Assembly: GCA_945860205.1 (NCBI GenBank)
Contig: CAMARK010000014.1
Location: 1 to 64,000 of the forward strand
Direction: 5' to 3'
Length of the DNA: 64,000 nucleotides
Source of the DNA: Reyranella massiliensis 521
GTDB taxonomy: Bacteria > Pseudomonadota > Alphaproteobacteria > Reyranellales > Reyranellaceae
Shown here: positions 7,571 to 14,863 of the stretch, piece after piece
Layout of the letters: every line of letters starts with the position of its first letter
How positions within the stretch are numbered: the first letter of the stretch is position 1
Notes under the pieces: model-generated
Databases searched by the model: none
What the model saw: only the letters and a program-made list of their open reading frames with translations
Told to the model about the DNA's origin: nothing
Translations under genes and position numbers: made by a program

Positions 7571-7657
7571 ATGGATACCACCACATTACTTATCATACTG
7601 GTTGTCATTCTGCTGATCGGCGGCGGCGGCTGGTACGGCCGTGGACGCTGGTACTAA
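7571..7657 (+). CDS. 28-residue membrane peptide with GGGGWYGRGRW tail
   Basis: A perfect AGGAG Shine-Dalgarno sequence (7561-7565) sits five bases before ATG. The frame encodes MDTTTLLIILVVILLIGGGG and then WYGRGRWY: one transmembrane helix followed by a glycine run and an aromatic/arginine tail. I recall near-identical tiny proteins annotated as hypothetical across Alphaproteobacteria, so I regard it as a real gene. The function is unknown. A location in the inner membrane with the charged tail at the interface is likely. Its upstream GGAAC-N17-CGTT suggests induction in the general stress response. Confidence 0.75.
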   Translation: MDTTTLLIILVVILLIGGGGWYGRGRWY

Positions 7658-7686
7658 GCCCAGGTCGGACAAGCAGGGATTGGTGT

Positions 7687-8862
7687 TCACGCCTCGCGCC
7701 GAAACGCCGGCCTGAGCGCCCACACCATCGGCACGGTCGTGAGTGCCACGCAAGCGACGACCGCGAGCGCCGTCGTGAGGCCGATCACGTCGCCCAGCAG
7801 GCCGAACAGCAGCGGGCCGGTGGCGCCGGCCACGGAGCCGCCGGTATAGAAGACGGCGAAGGCGTGGGTGCGCTTCTCGGGGCTGACGAACTCGGGAATG
7901 GTGCCGTAGAGCACCGACGAGGTGCCGTTCAGCATCAGGCCGATGGCCGGCAGCAGCAGGAGCGCGACGTCGAGCGACTGTGGCAGGACGGCGAGGATGA
8001 GCAGCGTCGTGGCGACCTCGGTGAGGATGACCGAGGGCACGACGCCGAGCTTCTGGCCGACCCAGCCCATCACCAGTTTGCCGGCAGCACCTCCGGCGAA
8101 GAGCAGCGACAGGCCGAGGCCGATGGTCGGCAGGTCGGTGCCTTTGTCTCGGAGGAGAAACGGCAGGAAAATCAGGAAGCCGGTGCGCACCAGGTCGTCG
8201 GCGATGTGGATCGAGAACAGGAGCCAGTAGGCCCAGGGCCGGTCCTGGCCGGCGACGGCCTTCGATGGTTCGGCCGTGCCGTGCGTCACGATGGGTTTCA
8301 GCGAGGCCAGGATGATGCTGGCGCCGACGACGGCCAGTGCCGCCATCACGACCATCGCCTGCTGCCAGCCGAGCGAGGCGGCGACCAGCGCGAACAGCGC
8401 TGGCAGCATGACCTTTCCGACATCGCCGGTGAAATTGTAGGTACCGAGCGCGGTGCGCGAGCGCGGTCCGTGATAGGCCGCGGCGACCAGGCTGGAGGCG
8501 ATCGGGTGCTGCGTGCTGCCGCCGAGGCCGGCGAGCAGAAGCCCCGCGATCACGCCGTACAGCGAGCCGGTAAAGCCCGCGAGGCAATATCCGACCGCAA
8601 TCAGGCCCGTGCCCAGCGCCAGCACGCGCACGCCACCAAAGCGTTCAGCCAGCTTGCCCGACGGGATCTGGCCGATAGCCATGGCGCCGGAATAGACGGT
8701 TTTCAGCGCGCCAATGGCGCCGTAGCTCAAGCCGAACTGCGATTGCAGCAGCGGATAGAGGACATTCAGGAGGTCGGTGAAGCCGTCATGGAGCGCATGG
8801 GCGCCGCCGCATACGGTGAGCGTTCGACGTTCGGAGGGGGCAGAGGAGACGGCGACTGTCAT
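7687..8862 (-). CDS. MFS transporter, Fsr-like
   Basis: The 391-residue protein has about twelve hydrophobic segments in two halves. The first half contains AHALHDGFTDLLNVLYPLLQ and LSYGAIGALKTVYSGAMAIGQ, a pattern I associate with fosmidomycin-resistance-like efflux proteins. The loop after helix 2 reads GKLAERFGGVRVL, a variant of the MFS motif A. The substrate is not predictable. No regulator is adjacent. The start has no competing upstream ATG in frame. Confidence 0.83.
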   Translation of the reverse strand: MTVAVSSAPSERRTLTVCGGAHALHDGFTDLLNVLYPLLQSQFGLSYGAIGALKTVYSGAMAIGQIPSGKLAERFGGVRVLALGTGLIAVGYCLAGFTGSLYGVIAGLLLAGLGGSTQHPIASSLVAAAYHGPRSRTALGTYNFTGDVGKVMLPALFALVAASLGWQQAMVVMAALAVVGASIILASLKPIVTHGTAEPSKAVAGQDRPWAYWLLFSIHIADDLVRTGFLIFLPFLLRDKGTDLPTIGLGLSLLFAGGAAGKLVMGWVGQKLGVVPSVILTEVATTLLILAVLPQSLDVALLLLPAIGLMLNGTSSVLYGTIPEFVSPEKRTHAFAVFYTGGSVAGATGPLLFGLLGDVIGLTTALAVVACVALTTVPMVWALRPAFRREA

Positions 8863-8916
8863 CGCGCTGTCACATTACAAGACTTCTCCGCGTCCGTCTT
8901 GTTTTCCGGATGAGAG

Positions 8917-9387
8917 CTACCGTCCCGGTATCTGGGTGTACCAGAAGGAGAGCTGCTGCTCGTAATCGGCGTCAGCGACGGCCACGTCGGTGATGACCAT
9001 GGGCTTGCCGGTCCGCGGATAGCGCACGCTCTGCAATCTGCTGAACTTGGTGTCGGCGAGATGCAACATCAGCACGTCGCCCTGGCGGCGGTGGAAGATG
9101 AACTCGTGGATCTTCCGGATGTTGACCAGGCTGACGACGTAACGCCCGCCTGTGCCTTCGCCCGAGAGTTGGCGCACGGGAATGTCGCGGCCCTCGTTGG
9201 TGATGCCCATCAGCGCCGGCGCTTCCGGCGCCATCATATTGTCGATGCCGGTCCTCTGGATCATCCGCACCAGCCGGTCGCCGCGCGGCGACAGGGTGGT
9301 GATCTTCGCGGGACTCTGGCAGGCGCCGAGCGGGAGCAGGAGGCTGGCACCGAGGAACGCGCGCCGTAAAAGTACGCTGTTGGACAA
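8917..9387 (-). CDS. Putative lipoprotein of unknown function
   Basis: From the TTG at 9387 the protein has 156 residues. It starts with a lipoprotein signal: LLRR, hydrophobic AFLGASLLLPL, and the lipobox cysteine in LGAC at residue 23. The mature domain contains MAPEAPALMGITNEGRDIPVR and a conserved-looking RYVVSLVNIRKIHEFIFHR segment. I recognise no family. The TTG is seven bases after GGAAGG, which lies in the last codons of hisI, so the two genes are probably translated as a coupled pair. Another TTG at 9393 overlaps the hisI stop and is possible. Confidence 0.65.
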   Translation of the reverse strand: MSNSVLLRRAFLGASLLLPLGACQSPAKITTLSPRGDRLVRMIQRTGIDNMMAPEAPALMGITNEGRDIPVRQLSGEGTGGRYVVSLVNIRKIHEFIFHRRQGDVLMLHLADTKFSRLQSVRYPRTGKPMVITDVAVADADYEQQLSFWYTQIPGR

Positions 9388-9389
9388 AC

Positions 9390-9815
9390 TCAATCCTTCC
9401 CGATGCTGTTCATGTCGACGACGACCGACGCGATGGTCTCGAGCTTGCCGTTGCGGAGCGCCCGGAAAAAGCAATTGTGCCGTCCGGTGTGGCAGGCGAC
9501 GCCGGTCTGGTCGACCAGCGCCACCAGCGTGTCGCCGTCGCAATCGATACGCAGGTCGACCAAGGTCTGGATGTGTCCGGAGGTATCGCCCTTGCGCCAG
9601 GGCGCCTGGCGCGAGCGCGACCAGTAGCAGACACGGCCCGTGCGCAGGGTTTCGACCAACGCATCGCGATCCATCCAGGCCATCATCAGGATTTCGCCGG
9701 TGTCGTGTTGCTGGGCGATCGCGGGCACCAGGCCCTGGGCGTCGAAGCGGACTTCGGCGAGCATCGCGTCGATCTCGGCGGGCGAATAGGTCACTGGGGT
9801 GGTTACTGGGGTCAT
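9390..9815 (-). CDS. hisI: Phosphoribosyl-AMP cyclohydrolase
   Basis: The 141-residue protein is the third enzyme of histidine synthesis. It opens the adenine ring of PR-AMP using zinc and magnesium. Signature segments are DTGEILMMAWMDRDAL, TGRVCYWSRSRQ, WRKGDTSGH, DCDGDTL (acidic magnesium site plus one cysteine) and ACHTGRHNCFF (two more zinc cysteines). It is the stand-alone form without a fused HisE domain. I chose the ATG at 9815. The first residues contain a near-tandem TPVTTPVT from a 12-base repeat. The gene is divergent from zur. Confidence 0.92.
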   Translation of the reverse strand: MTPVTTPVTYSPAEIDAMLAEVRFDAQGLVPAIAQQHDTGEILMMAWMDRDALVETLRTGRVCYWSRSRQAPWRKGDTSGHIQTLVDLRIDCDGDTLVALVDQTGVACHTGRHNCFFRALRNGKLETIASVVVDMNSIGKD

Positions 9816-9900
9816 GGGGGGCGAGCCTTGGCCTCCGGAAGGAACGGGGCGTATAGTCGCCTCGTTTCTGCTTGGCAAATATGGGCAAAATCGGGACCTC

Positions 9901-10383
9901 GTGAAGAAGACGGCGAAAGCGGCTGTCCACAGCCACGATCATCAGCACTGCGTCGAAGATGCCCTGGCGGCGGCAGAGAAGCTGTGCGCGGCGAAGGACC
10001 TCCGGTTCACGCCGCTACGCCGGCGGGTGCTCGAATTCGTCTGGTCGAGCCACAAGCCGGTCGGTGCCTATGCACTCCTCGACAAGCTGCGCAGCGAGGA
10101 TCTCGGCTCGGCGCCACCCACGGTCTATCGCGCGCTCGACTTCCTGATCGAAAATGGCCTGATCCACCGCATCGAGCGCATGAATGCCTTCGTAGGCTGC
10201 AGCCATCCCGGCGAGGCGCACCGCGGCTTCTTCCTGATCTGCGCCGAGTGCGGCAACGCCGAGGAATTGCAGGCGACCGATCTCGGCGACGCGATCGCCG
10301 CCGGCGCCGCCAAACGCGGCTTCACCGCCCGCGAGATGACCCTCGAAGTAACGGGCGTCTGCGGAGACTGCGGGAAGTCTTAA
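9901..10383 (+). CDS. zur: Fur family transcriptional regulator, Zur type
   Basis: From the GTG at 9901 the protein has 160 residues. The winged helix contains FTPLRRRVLEFVW and the recognition region PPTVYRALDFLIENGLIHRIE. The C-terminal part holds the structural zinc pairs C114-x2-C117 and C154-x2-C157, plus the sensor-site segment GCSHPGEAHRG. A short, Cys/His-containing protein of this kind is closest to the zinc-sensing Zur branch rather than Fur or Irr, with an N-terminal extension rich in His. It would repress zinc-uptake genes, none of which are in the window. An in-frame start further upstream exists but would overlap hisI. Confidence 0.82.
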   Translation: MKKTAKAAVHSHDHQHCVEDALAAAEKLCAAKDLRFTPLRRRVLEFVWSSHKPVGAYALLDKLRSEDLGSAPPTVYRALDFLIENGLIHRIERMNAFVGCSHPGEAHRGFFLICAECGNAEELQATDLGDAIAAGAAKRGFTAREMTLEVTGVCGDCGKS

Positions 10384-10417
10384 TTTCTTCCGAACGAAGC
10401 TGAGACCAAACCCACCC

Positions 10418-10528
10418 CCTCATCCTGAGGAGCCGCGCGAAGCGCGGCGTCTCGAAGGATGGGCAACGGACGAGGTGCGCATGGCCCATGCTTCGAGACA
10501 CTCGCTACGCTCGTTCCCCAGCATGAGG
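10418..10528. repeat. Nested inverted repeat (REP/BIME-like) between convergent genes
   Basis: The left arm runs from CCTCATCCTGAGGAGC to GTCTCGAAGGATGGG and the right arm from CCCATGCTTCGAGAC to CCCCAGCATGAGG. They pair over about 46 bases with scattered mismatches. Each arm also folds on itself (CCGCGCGAAGCGCGG on the left, CGAGCGTAGCGAG on the right). Repeats beginning CCTCATCCTGAGGAG and ending TCTCGAAGGATG are well known as dispersed elements in Bradyrhizobium and relatives. It fills the gap between zur and metC and may act as a two-way terminator. Confidence 0.85.
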
Positions 10529-10557
10529 TGTCGTTGTGGGCTCTGTCGAGAAGAGGG

Positions 10558-11754
10558 TCAGGCGTTATGGGCGCGGTTGAGGCGTTCGAAACCTTCGGCG
10601 AGGTCGGTCTTGAGGTCTTCGACGTCTTCGAGGCCGATGTGCACGCGCAGGAGCTGCTTGCCCTGCGGCCACGGCACGGCGGTGCGGTACTGGTCGGGAT
10701 GGGCGGGGATCATCAGGCTCTCGTAGCCGCCCCAGCTCGCGCCCATGCCGAAGATGTCCATGCCGTCGAGCATCGCGGCCACCGCGGGACGCTTGATGCC
10801 GTCGCGCAAGGTGAAGGAGAAGAGGCCGGACGAACCCTTGAATTGCTTCTTCCAATTCTCGTGGCCCGGGCAGTCGGGCAGGGCGGGGTGCAGCACCTTG
10901 TCGACTTCGGGGCGCGACTTCAGCCAGTTAGCGATCTCGAGGCCGCTTTTCTCGTGATGGCGCAGCCGCACACCCATGGTGCGCAGGCCGCGAAGGGCCA
11001 GGTAGCAATCGTCGGGCGCGGCGTGGAAGCCGAACGACTGGCAGGCCGTCTTTGCCGTTTCGAACATGGCGCGCGTGGCGCAGGAGATGATGCCCATCAT
11101 CGCATCGGAGTGGCCGACGATGTACTTGGTGCCGGCATGCACGGAGATGTCGCAGCCGTGATCGAATGGCTTGAAATAGAGCGGCGTCGCCCAGGTGTTG
11201 TCGATGAGGACGGCGGCGCCGCCCTTCTTGGCAACGGCGGCCATGCCCGCCACGTCCTGCACCTCGAAGGTCTGCGAGCCCGGCGCTTCCAGATAGACGA
11301 CCTTGGTGTTGGGCCGCATCAGCTTGGCGAGGCCTTCGCCGCCGATCATCGGATCGAAGTAGGTGGTCTCGACGCCGAAGTTCTTCAGCGTGGTGTTGGC
11401 GAAGCGGCGCGCCGGACCGTAGGCATTGTCAGTCAGCAGCATGTGGTCGCCGGTCTTGAGGAAGCCCACGATGGCGCCGGTAACGGCGGCCAGTCCCGAC
11501 TGTACGGCGATGGAGCGGTGCGCGCCCTCGATGGCGGCGACGGCGTCTTCCAAGGCCTTCTGCGTCGGCGTTCCGTTGCGCCCGTAGCCGTATCCCTCGA
11601 ACGGGATGCGGTTCTCGAACTTGTCCATCGTCGGCGAGAGGATCGTCGAGGCGTGATAGACGGGCGGATTGACGATGCCGAAGTTGTTGTCGGGATCGCG
11701 GCCGGCAACAGCCAAAACAGTGTCGGGTCTGGTATAAGTTTTCTTGGAGGTCAT
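10558..11754 (-). CDS. metC: Cystathionine beta-lyase
   Basis: The 398-residue PLP enzyme splits cystathionine into homocysteine, pyruvate and ammonia for methionine synthesis. The Cys/Met metabolism fold is clear: NPPVYHASTILSPT near the start, YGYGRNGTPTQKALE (tyrosine and arginine contacting PLP phosphate), AVQSGLAAVTGAI, VLIDNTWATP (aspartate contacting the pyridine nitrogen), and the PLP lysine in HAGTKYIVGHSD. SWGGYESLMIPAHP is typical of MetC rather than MetB/MetZ. The start at ATG 11754 follows family length. It ends a leftward sulfur-metabolism run. Confidence 0.9.
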   Translation of the reverse strand: MTSKKTYTRPDTVLAVAGRDPDNNFGIVNPPVYHASTILSPTMDKFENRIPFEGYGYGRNGTPTQKALEDAVAAIEGAHRSIAVQSGLAAVTGAIVGFLKTGDHMLLTDNAYGPARRFANTTLKNFGVETTYFDPMIGGEGLAKLMRPNTKVVYLEAPGSQTFEVQDVAGMAAVAKKGGAAVLIDNTWATPLYFKPFDHGCDISVHAGTKYIVGHSDAMMGIISCATRAMFETAKTACQSFGFHAAPDDCYLALRGLRTMGVRLRHHEKSGLEIANWLKSRPEVDKVLHPALPDCPGHENWKKQFKGSSGLFSFTLRDGIKRPAVAAMLDGMDIFGMGASWGGYESLMIPAHPDQYRTAVPWPQGKQLLRVHIGLEDVEDLKTDLAEGFERLNRAHNA

Positions 11755-11776
11755 GCCTTCGACTATGGCACAGGCC

Positions 11777-12364
11777 TCACGCCGGCGGCCAGCGATAGAC
11801 CTCCGGCCAGAGCACACGCGGGTCCTGCAATTCCCTGGTTTCGCTACGCACGGGCTGAAATCCTGCCTTGCGATAAGTGTCGAGCGCCTTGGGATGGTCG
11901 AGCGTGTTGGTATTCAGGATTACCCGCGCTGATTCGCAGGTAAAAGCCCGCTCGATCGCGCGGTCGAGCAGCCAGGGTCCGATCCGCCGGCCGATGTAGT
12001 CGAGCATGAGACCGAAGAAGACGATCTCGTCGCCCTGCAATTCGAAATAGCCGACCAGCGCGCCGTCATGACGGGCGATGTGGAGTTCGTGGCCGGGAGC
12101 AGCCAGCAGCGCGGCGAGGGCATCGTCGGACAGCAGCCGCCGTTCGTACCAGAGCCACGGACGGCCGACGCGATCGTAGAGCTCGCGATAGAGCGCAACG
12201 GTCGGCGCCTCCACCCAGTCGAGGGTAACGTCGAGATCGGGCGGCAGGCCGCGCCGCGTCCAGTCGAGCGGCTTCAATTCGAGATAGGTGATGCGGACCA
12301 GCAGGCGGCCGTCGCTGCGCGGCGACGGCTGATGCGCGAACAGGTCGGAGGCTGCCTTAGGCAC
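11777..12364 (-). CDS. GNAT family N-acetyltransferase
   Basis: The 195-residue protein has the GNAT core: a substrate-side segment WLWYERRLLSDDALAALL, the strands ELHIARHDGALVGYFEL and IVFFGLMLDYIGRRIGPWLLDRA (pyrophosphate loop around GRRIGPWLL), and the C-terminal ALDTYRKAGFQPV, where the tyrosine is a plausible general acid. The substrate is unknown. The GTG at 12364 overlaps the end of sseA by eight bases, which supports co-expression. The first 20 residues are unlike the family, and the true start could be internal. Confidence 0.75.
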   Translation of the reverse strand: MPKAASDLFAHQPSPRSDGRLLVRITYLELKPLDWTRRGLPPDLDVTLDWVEAPTVALYRELYDRVGRPWLWYERRLLSDDALAALLAAPGHELHIARHDGALVGYFELQGDEIVFFGLMLDYIGRRIGPWLLDRAIERAFTCESARVILNTNTLDHPKALDTYRKAGFQPVRSETRELQDPRVLWPEVYRWPPA

Positions 12365-13214
12365 CGGTGACGATGGGCGTGTCGGCCCGGCCGCCCCATT
12401 CGGTCCACGAGCCGTCGTAGATCGCGGCCTCCGGCGCGCCGGTCAGGTAGAGGCCGAGGCCCACGACGCAGGCCGTGACTCCCGAACCGCAGCTTGCCGT
12501 CACCTTCTTCGCCGGATCGATGCCGGAGGCCTTGATGCGGGCGGCGAGCTTGTCGGCCGGCAGCATGGTGCCGGTCGCGGGATCGATCAGCTCGTTGTAG
12601 GGCAGGTTGTAGGCGCCCGGCATGTGGCCGCCGCGCAGACCGGCGCGCGGCTCCGGCGCCTCGCCGCGAAAGCGGGCGGCGGCGCGGGCATCGACGATCT
12701 GCTCGCGCTTGCTCTCGATCAGTCCGAACATATCGTCGACCGAGCGCACCAGCGTGTTGTCGAGCCGGGCGGTGAAGTGACGGTCGCGCGGCGGTGTCGA
12801 GTCGTCCGTCACCGGGCGGTTTTCACGCAGCCATTTCGGCAGGCCGCCGTCCAGGATGGCCACATCCTTGTGACCCATGGTGCGGAACATCCACCAGACG
12901 CGGCAGGCGCCGGTCATCGGCGTGGTGTCGTAGATCACGATCTTGTTGCCGTCGCCGAGGCCAAGCTTGCGTACGCGCGAGGCAAATTTCTCGGGCGGCG
13001 GCAGCATGTGGGGCAGGGAGCTCTTCTCGTCGGCGATCTCGTCGATGTCGAAGAACACCGCGCCCGGGATGTGCTGCTGGGCGAATTCGGCCTTGGGGTC
13101 GCGCTTCTGCGCCGGCAGATAGAACGAGCCGTCGACGATGCGCACGTCGGGCGCATCGAGGCGGGCGGCGAGCCAGTCGCTGCTGACGAGCGCGTCGGGT
13201 CTTGCGTAGTCCAT
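12357..13214 (-). CDS. sseA: 3-mercaptopyruvate sulfurtransferase
   Basis: The 285-residue protein has two rhodanese domains. The N-terminal one includes VRIVDGSFYLPAQKRDP and HIPGAVFFDID. The C-terminal one carries the active-site loop beginning CGSGVTA, whose cysteine takes up sulfur. CGSGVT is the mercaptopyruvate-type loop, and thiosulfate rhodaneses differ. It moves sulfur from 3-mercaptopyruvate to thiol acceptors or cyanide in the cytoplasm. It sits between alaX (11-base gap) and an acetyltransferase in a run with cysK and metC. Confidence 0.9.
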   Translation of the reverse strand: MDYARPDALVSSDWLAARLDAPDVRIVDGSFYLPAQKRDPKAEFAQQHIPGAVFFDIDEIADEKSSLPHMLPPPEKFASRVRKLGLGDGNKIVIYDTTPMTGACRVWWMFRTMGHKDVAILDGGLPKWLRENRPVTDDSTPPRDRHFTARLDNTLVRSVDDMFGLIESKREQIVDARAAARFRGEAPEPRAGLRGGHMPGAYNLPYNELIDPATGTMLPADKLAARIKASGIDPAKKVTASCGSGVTACVVGLGLYLTGAPEAAIYDGSWTEWGGRADTPIVTGA

Positions 13215-13225
13215 CTTGCGTTTCC

Positions 13226-13942
13226 TCAGGTCAGTGCAATGACGAACCGGCGGTTCATCTTGCCCTTGTTTTCAATTTTGATGCATTCGACGCGGCCGAT
13301 CTCGCCGGTGCGCGCGACGTGGGTGCCGCCGCAGGCCTGCAGGTCGACGCCCTCGATCGCGAGCAGGCGCCCGCGGCCGGCGCCCATCGGCGGGCGCACG
13401 CTCATGGTCTTCACCAGTTCGGGCCGGGCATTCAGTTCCTCGTCGGTGATCCATTGCGGCGTCACCGGCCGGTCGAGGGCGATCAGCTTGTTGACCTCCT
13501 CGGTGACCCATTCCTTGGCCGGCACCTCGCCCTCGAGGTTGAAGTCGAGGCGGCTCTTGTCGGCGCCAACCTGGCCGCCGGTGACGTTGCCCTTGATCAC
13601 CGCCGACATGACATGCAGCGCGGTGTGCATGCGCATGTGGAGATAACGCCGCTCCCAGTCGAGCGCGCTCTGGACCTTGGCGCCGAGCGCCGGCCGCGCC
13701 GCATCGGGTGCCAGCACATGCAGCACGTCGCCGCCACTCCCATCTGCAGAGGGGGCTTTTAGCGCATCGACGATGCGGGCCTCGCCGCCGTCCCAGCGCA
13801 ACACGCCGGTGTCGCCGGGCTGACCGCCGCCGGTCGGATAGAAGATGGAGCGGTCCAGCCGCACGCCGCGCTCGTCGAGCGCGGTCACGGTGGCCTCGGC
13901 TTCCTTGAGATAGGCGTCCTGACGGAAGAGTTCTTCGACCAT
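13226..13942 (-). CDS. alaX: Alanyl-tRNA editing protein AlaX
   Basis: The 238-residue protein is a free-standing relative of the AlaRS editing domain. It hydrolyses Ser- or Gly-tRNA(Ala). The zinc ligands are visible as HxxxH in RMHTALHVMSAV and as CxxxH in CGGTHVART. The DRSIFYPTGGGQPGDTG segment near residue 30 is the conserved glycine-rich strand of the class II (AlaX-M) type, and the length fits. It lies inside a leftward sulfur and cysteine gene run, an unusual but not unique location. Confidence 0.9.
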   Translation of the reverse strand: MVEELFRQDAYLKEAEATVTALDERGVRLDRSIFYPTGGGQPGDTGVLRWDGGEARIVDALKAPSADGSGGDVLHVLAPDAARPALGAKVQSALDWERRYLHMRMHTALHVMSAVIKGNVTGGQVGADKSRLDFNLEGEVPAKEWVTEEVNKLIALDRPVTPQWITDEELNARPELVKTMSVRPPMGAGRGRLLAIEGVDLQACGGTHVARTGEIGRVECIKIENKGKMNRRFVIALT

Positions 13943-13951
13943 GGAGGGGAT

Positions 13952-14863
13952 TTAGGCCCTCGCCAGACGCGCCGCAACTTCCCTTGATGTTGGCATCGAG
14001 GGCGCCGCGCCCAATCGCTCGACGGAACAGGCGGCGGCGGCATTGGCGTAGCGGGCGGCCTCGACCGGCGTTGCGCCGGCGGCCAGGCGGGCGGCGAGGG
14101 CGCCCACGAAACAGTCGCCGGCGCCCGTCGTGTCCACGACCTTGGCTCTCAGCGCCGGGATGCGAGTTGCGCCCTCGGCGGTGACCACGACGGCACCGCG
14201 CTTTCCGAGCGTCGCGACCACGGTGCAGGCGCCTTTCAAGCGCAGTGCTTCGCAGGCAGCGACGATCGACTCGAGCGGGCTAGAGGAGGTGAGTTCCGTC
14301 TTGGTCGCCTGCGACAGTTCGATCTCGTTCAGGACCGCGATGTCCACCGACTTCAGCAGCCGGCTGGGATGGCGCACGAACGGCGCCAGGTTGAGGATGG
14401 TGCGGGCGCCGGCGGCGTGCGCCCGCTGCAGGACGGCTTCCGTCGCGGCGAGCGGCGTCTCGAACTGCGCAACCCAGACTTCGTCGCGATGCGGTGCCTG
14501 GCGGACCATTTCTGTCGTCAGATGCAGGTTGGCGCCCGAGGCGACGGTGATCGCGTTGTCGCCCCCGGCCACCTGGATCAGCGCCACGCCGGTGGCATGT
14601 CCGTCGATTTCCCTAACGCCCGAGCTGTCGACATCGTTGTCGGCGAGGAAGCTGCGCAAGCCATCGGCGAAGGCATCCTTGCCGACGGCGCCGACCATGG
14701 CCGTTGCCGCGCCAAGACGGACCGCGGCGATGGCCTGGTTGAGGCCCTTGCCGCCGGGCAGGAACGAGACCTTGCCGCCGAGGAGCGTTTCACCCGCTGC
14801 CGGGCGCCGCGCACTCTGCACGACGACGTCCATATTGAGGCTGCCGCAAACGACGACTCTCAT
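13952..14863 (-). CDS. rbsK: PfkB-family sugar kinase, ribokinase-like
   Basis: The 303-residue protein has the two PfkB signatures. The N-terminal one is GSLNMDVVV with GGKGLNQAIAAVRLGA. The C-terminal one is VDTTGAGDCFVGALAARLA, with the catalytic aspartate in GAGD. Order and length match ribokinase, which phosphorylates ribose at O5, although relatives use deoxyribose or nucleosides. No ribose transporter or rbsD lies nearby. The ATG overlaps the cysK stop as ATGA (14860-14863), so translation is coupled to cysK. I chose that ATG over a longer frame running into cysK. Confidence 0.82.
   Translation of the reverse strand: MRVVVCGSLNMDVVVQSARRPAAGETLLGGKVSFLPGGKGLNQAIAAVRLGAATAMVGAVGKDAFADGLRSFLADNDVDSSGVREIDGHATGVALIQVAGGDNAITVASGANLHLTTEMVRQAPHRDEVWVAQFETPLAATEAVLQRAHAAGARTILNLAPFVRHPSRLLKSVDIAVLNEIELSQATKTELTSSSPLESIVAACEALRLKGACTVVATLGKRGAVVVTAEGATRIPALRAKVVDTTGAGDCFVGALAARLAAGATPVEAARYANAAAACSVERLGAAPSMPTSREVAARLARA

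Noticed and set aside
9841-9866. GGAAC-N17-CGTT upstream of zur
   Set aside because: It fits the EcfG pattern, but stress control of zur is not expected and about one chance match is expected in the window. Kept only as a note.
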